Positions 63,309 to 64,000 of a stretch of DNA of 64,000 nucleotides are shown here, piece after piece (the first letter of the stretch is position 1; each line of letters opens with the position of its first letter). The notes beneath the pieces were generated by a model. It did not search any database. It had not been told where the DNA came from and saw only the letters and a list, made by a program, of their open reading frames with translations. The DNA is taken from NCBI GenBank assembly GCA_003254885.1, contig QANT01006358.1, forward strand, positions 1-64,000. Direction: 5' to 3'. This stretch comes from Purshia tridentata. Its lineage: Eukaryota; Streptophyta; Magnoliopsida; Rosales; Rosaceae. The position numbers and the translations under genes are program-made.

Positions 63309-64000
63309 ATATAGACCATGACTTGCTTAATTATCATTTCAGAGGAGAATTTGTAAAAACCTAATTTTATGATCCCTACCTGTGTCCTGAGAATATGACA
63401 TTTTTCCTACCTTCTTTTCATTTTGGTATGTTCATATGTTCACAAGTTTTCTGTTAACTTTTTATGGCAACTTCAGTTTAATTTTCGATAATGTTTATGG
63501 TTTACTCCAATATCTCAAATTTACTTCAAGCTTAGACAAAAGTCACATCTAATTGACTTTCAATCGCAAAATGGTCTGCATAGTAACCTTTTATCCAAGC
63601 CAAGAGTGGGACAAAAGGAAAACTATTAACTTAGATGGCATCATAGTTAGGTTTATAAGTATGGATAAAACTCAAAATGGCAACAACAAACTTTGTTCTG
63701 TTACTCATGCAAATGTAGGGTAAATGTCACATACATTATATTCATGTACGAGGGCTCTGTTGATAGAGTTAAGTCGGACTCTCATTGAAAATAGCTAGTT
63801 TATAACCAACATGTCCACTAATAAATAATAATTTAAGCTAATAAATGCAGTTCATTCAAGACAATTACCCTATATCTTTAAAAAAATATATATGTAAAAG
63901 CATTTGTTTTAAAGGAATTTAACAAAGGAATAAAATATGTAAGTTATTTTTTTACGAAAAATAAAGTGGGCAGAGAATCCTGCTACATATTTTTCGTGCT
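63309..64000. other. Downstream of F-box gene
   Basis: F-box 3' region followed by AT-rich DNA. A stretch at about 63748-63822 (GAGGGCTCTGTTGATAGAGT onward) is more complex than its surroundings and could be an edge of a dispersed repeat, but nothing in the window confirms it. No gene is seen. Confidence 0.4.

Noticed and set aside
63748-63822. Possible dispersed-repeat or retrotransposon edge near the right end
   Set aside because: No terminal repeat, primer-binding site or coding remnant can be seen in the window to support it.

Overview
This window is nuclear DNA from a flowering plant, almost certainly a eudicot. Genes are split by short GT-AG introns, intergenic DNA is very AT-rich with many (TA)n tracts, and the gene set is plant-specific: an ethylene receptor, an ERF factor, two AHL proteins, Rubisco accumulation factor 1, a DYW-type PPR protein and plant defensin-like peptides. 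Gene content and style would fit a rosid such as a Rosaceae species, but the sequence alone does not prove this. I found no bacterial, organellar or viral block.

Layout, left to right. 1-4.4 kb is non-coding apart from a 21-bp-stem hairpin near 2.4 kb. 4.4-6.9 kb (-) is a PP1/TOPP phosphatase whose C-terminal tail holds an 18-residue duplication. 8.3-11.3 kb (+) is a TRIP4-like ASCH-domain protein. 11.5-13.5 kb (-) holds two tandem defensin-like genes separated by a recent 125-bp tandem duplication. 15.7-16.4 kb (-) is a group IX ERF with a stress-type promoter. 19.7-21.1 kb (+) is RAF1. 22.3-23.4 kb (-) is a cytosolic cyclophilin, divergent from a DYW PPR gene at 23.6-26.0 kb (+). 26.4-28.7 kb (-) is a conserved-looking gene of unknown function. 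30.8-31.7 kb (+) is an intronless clade-A AHL. 31.7-36.3 kb is a gene-poor AT-rich desert.

The right half holds a tRNA m3C methyltransferase (36.4-39.0 kb, -), an EIN4-type subfamily-2 ethylene receptor (40.0-43.0 kb, -), a clade-B AHL with a 2.4-kb first intron (45.0-50.2 kb, -), a small L18a-like membrane protein (51.1-51.9 kb, +), a MYCBP homologue (52.5-54.3 kb, -), a candidate 1-kb Mutator-like non-autonomous transposon carrying a 33-bp minisatellite (54.9-55.9 kb), the GPI8 catalytic subunit of GPI transamidase (56.4-60.7 kb, -) and an F-box protein (62.1-63.3 kb, +).

There are no operons. The genes are mostly independent housekeeping or regulatory loci. The only thematic link is that the ethylene receptor and the ERF-type response factor lie about 24 kb apart, which I take as coincidence. 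Exon structures were worked out by hand from splice sites and reading-phase agreement. All multi-exon models given here close in frame, and the last PP1 exon is the least certain.
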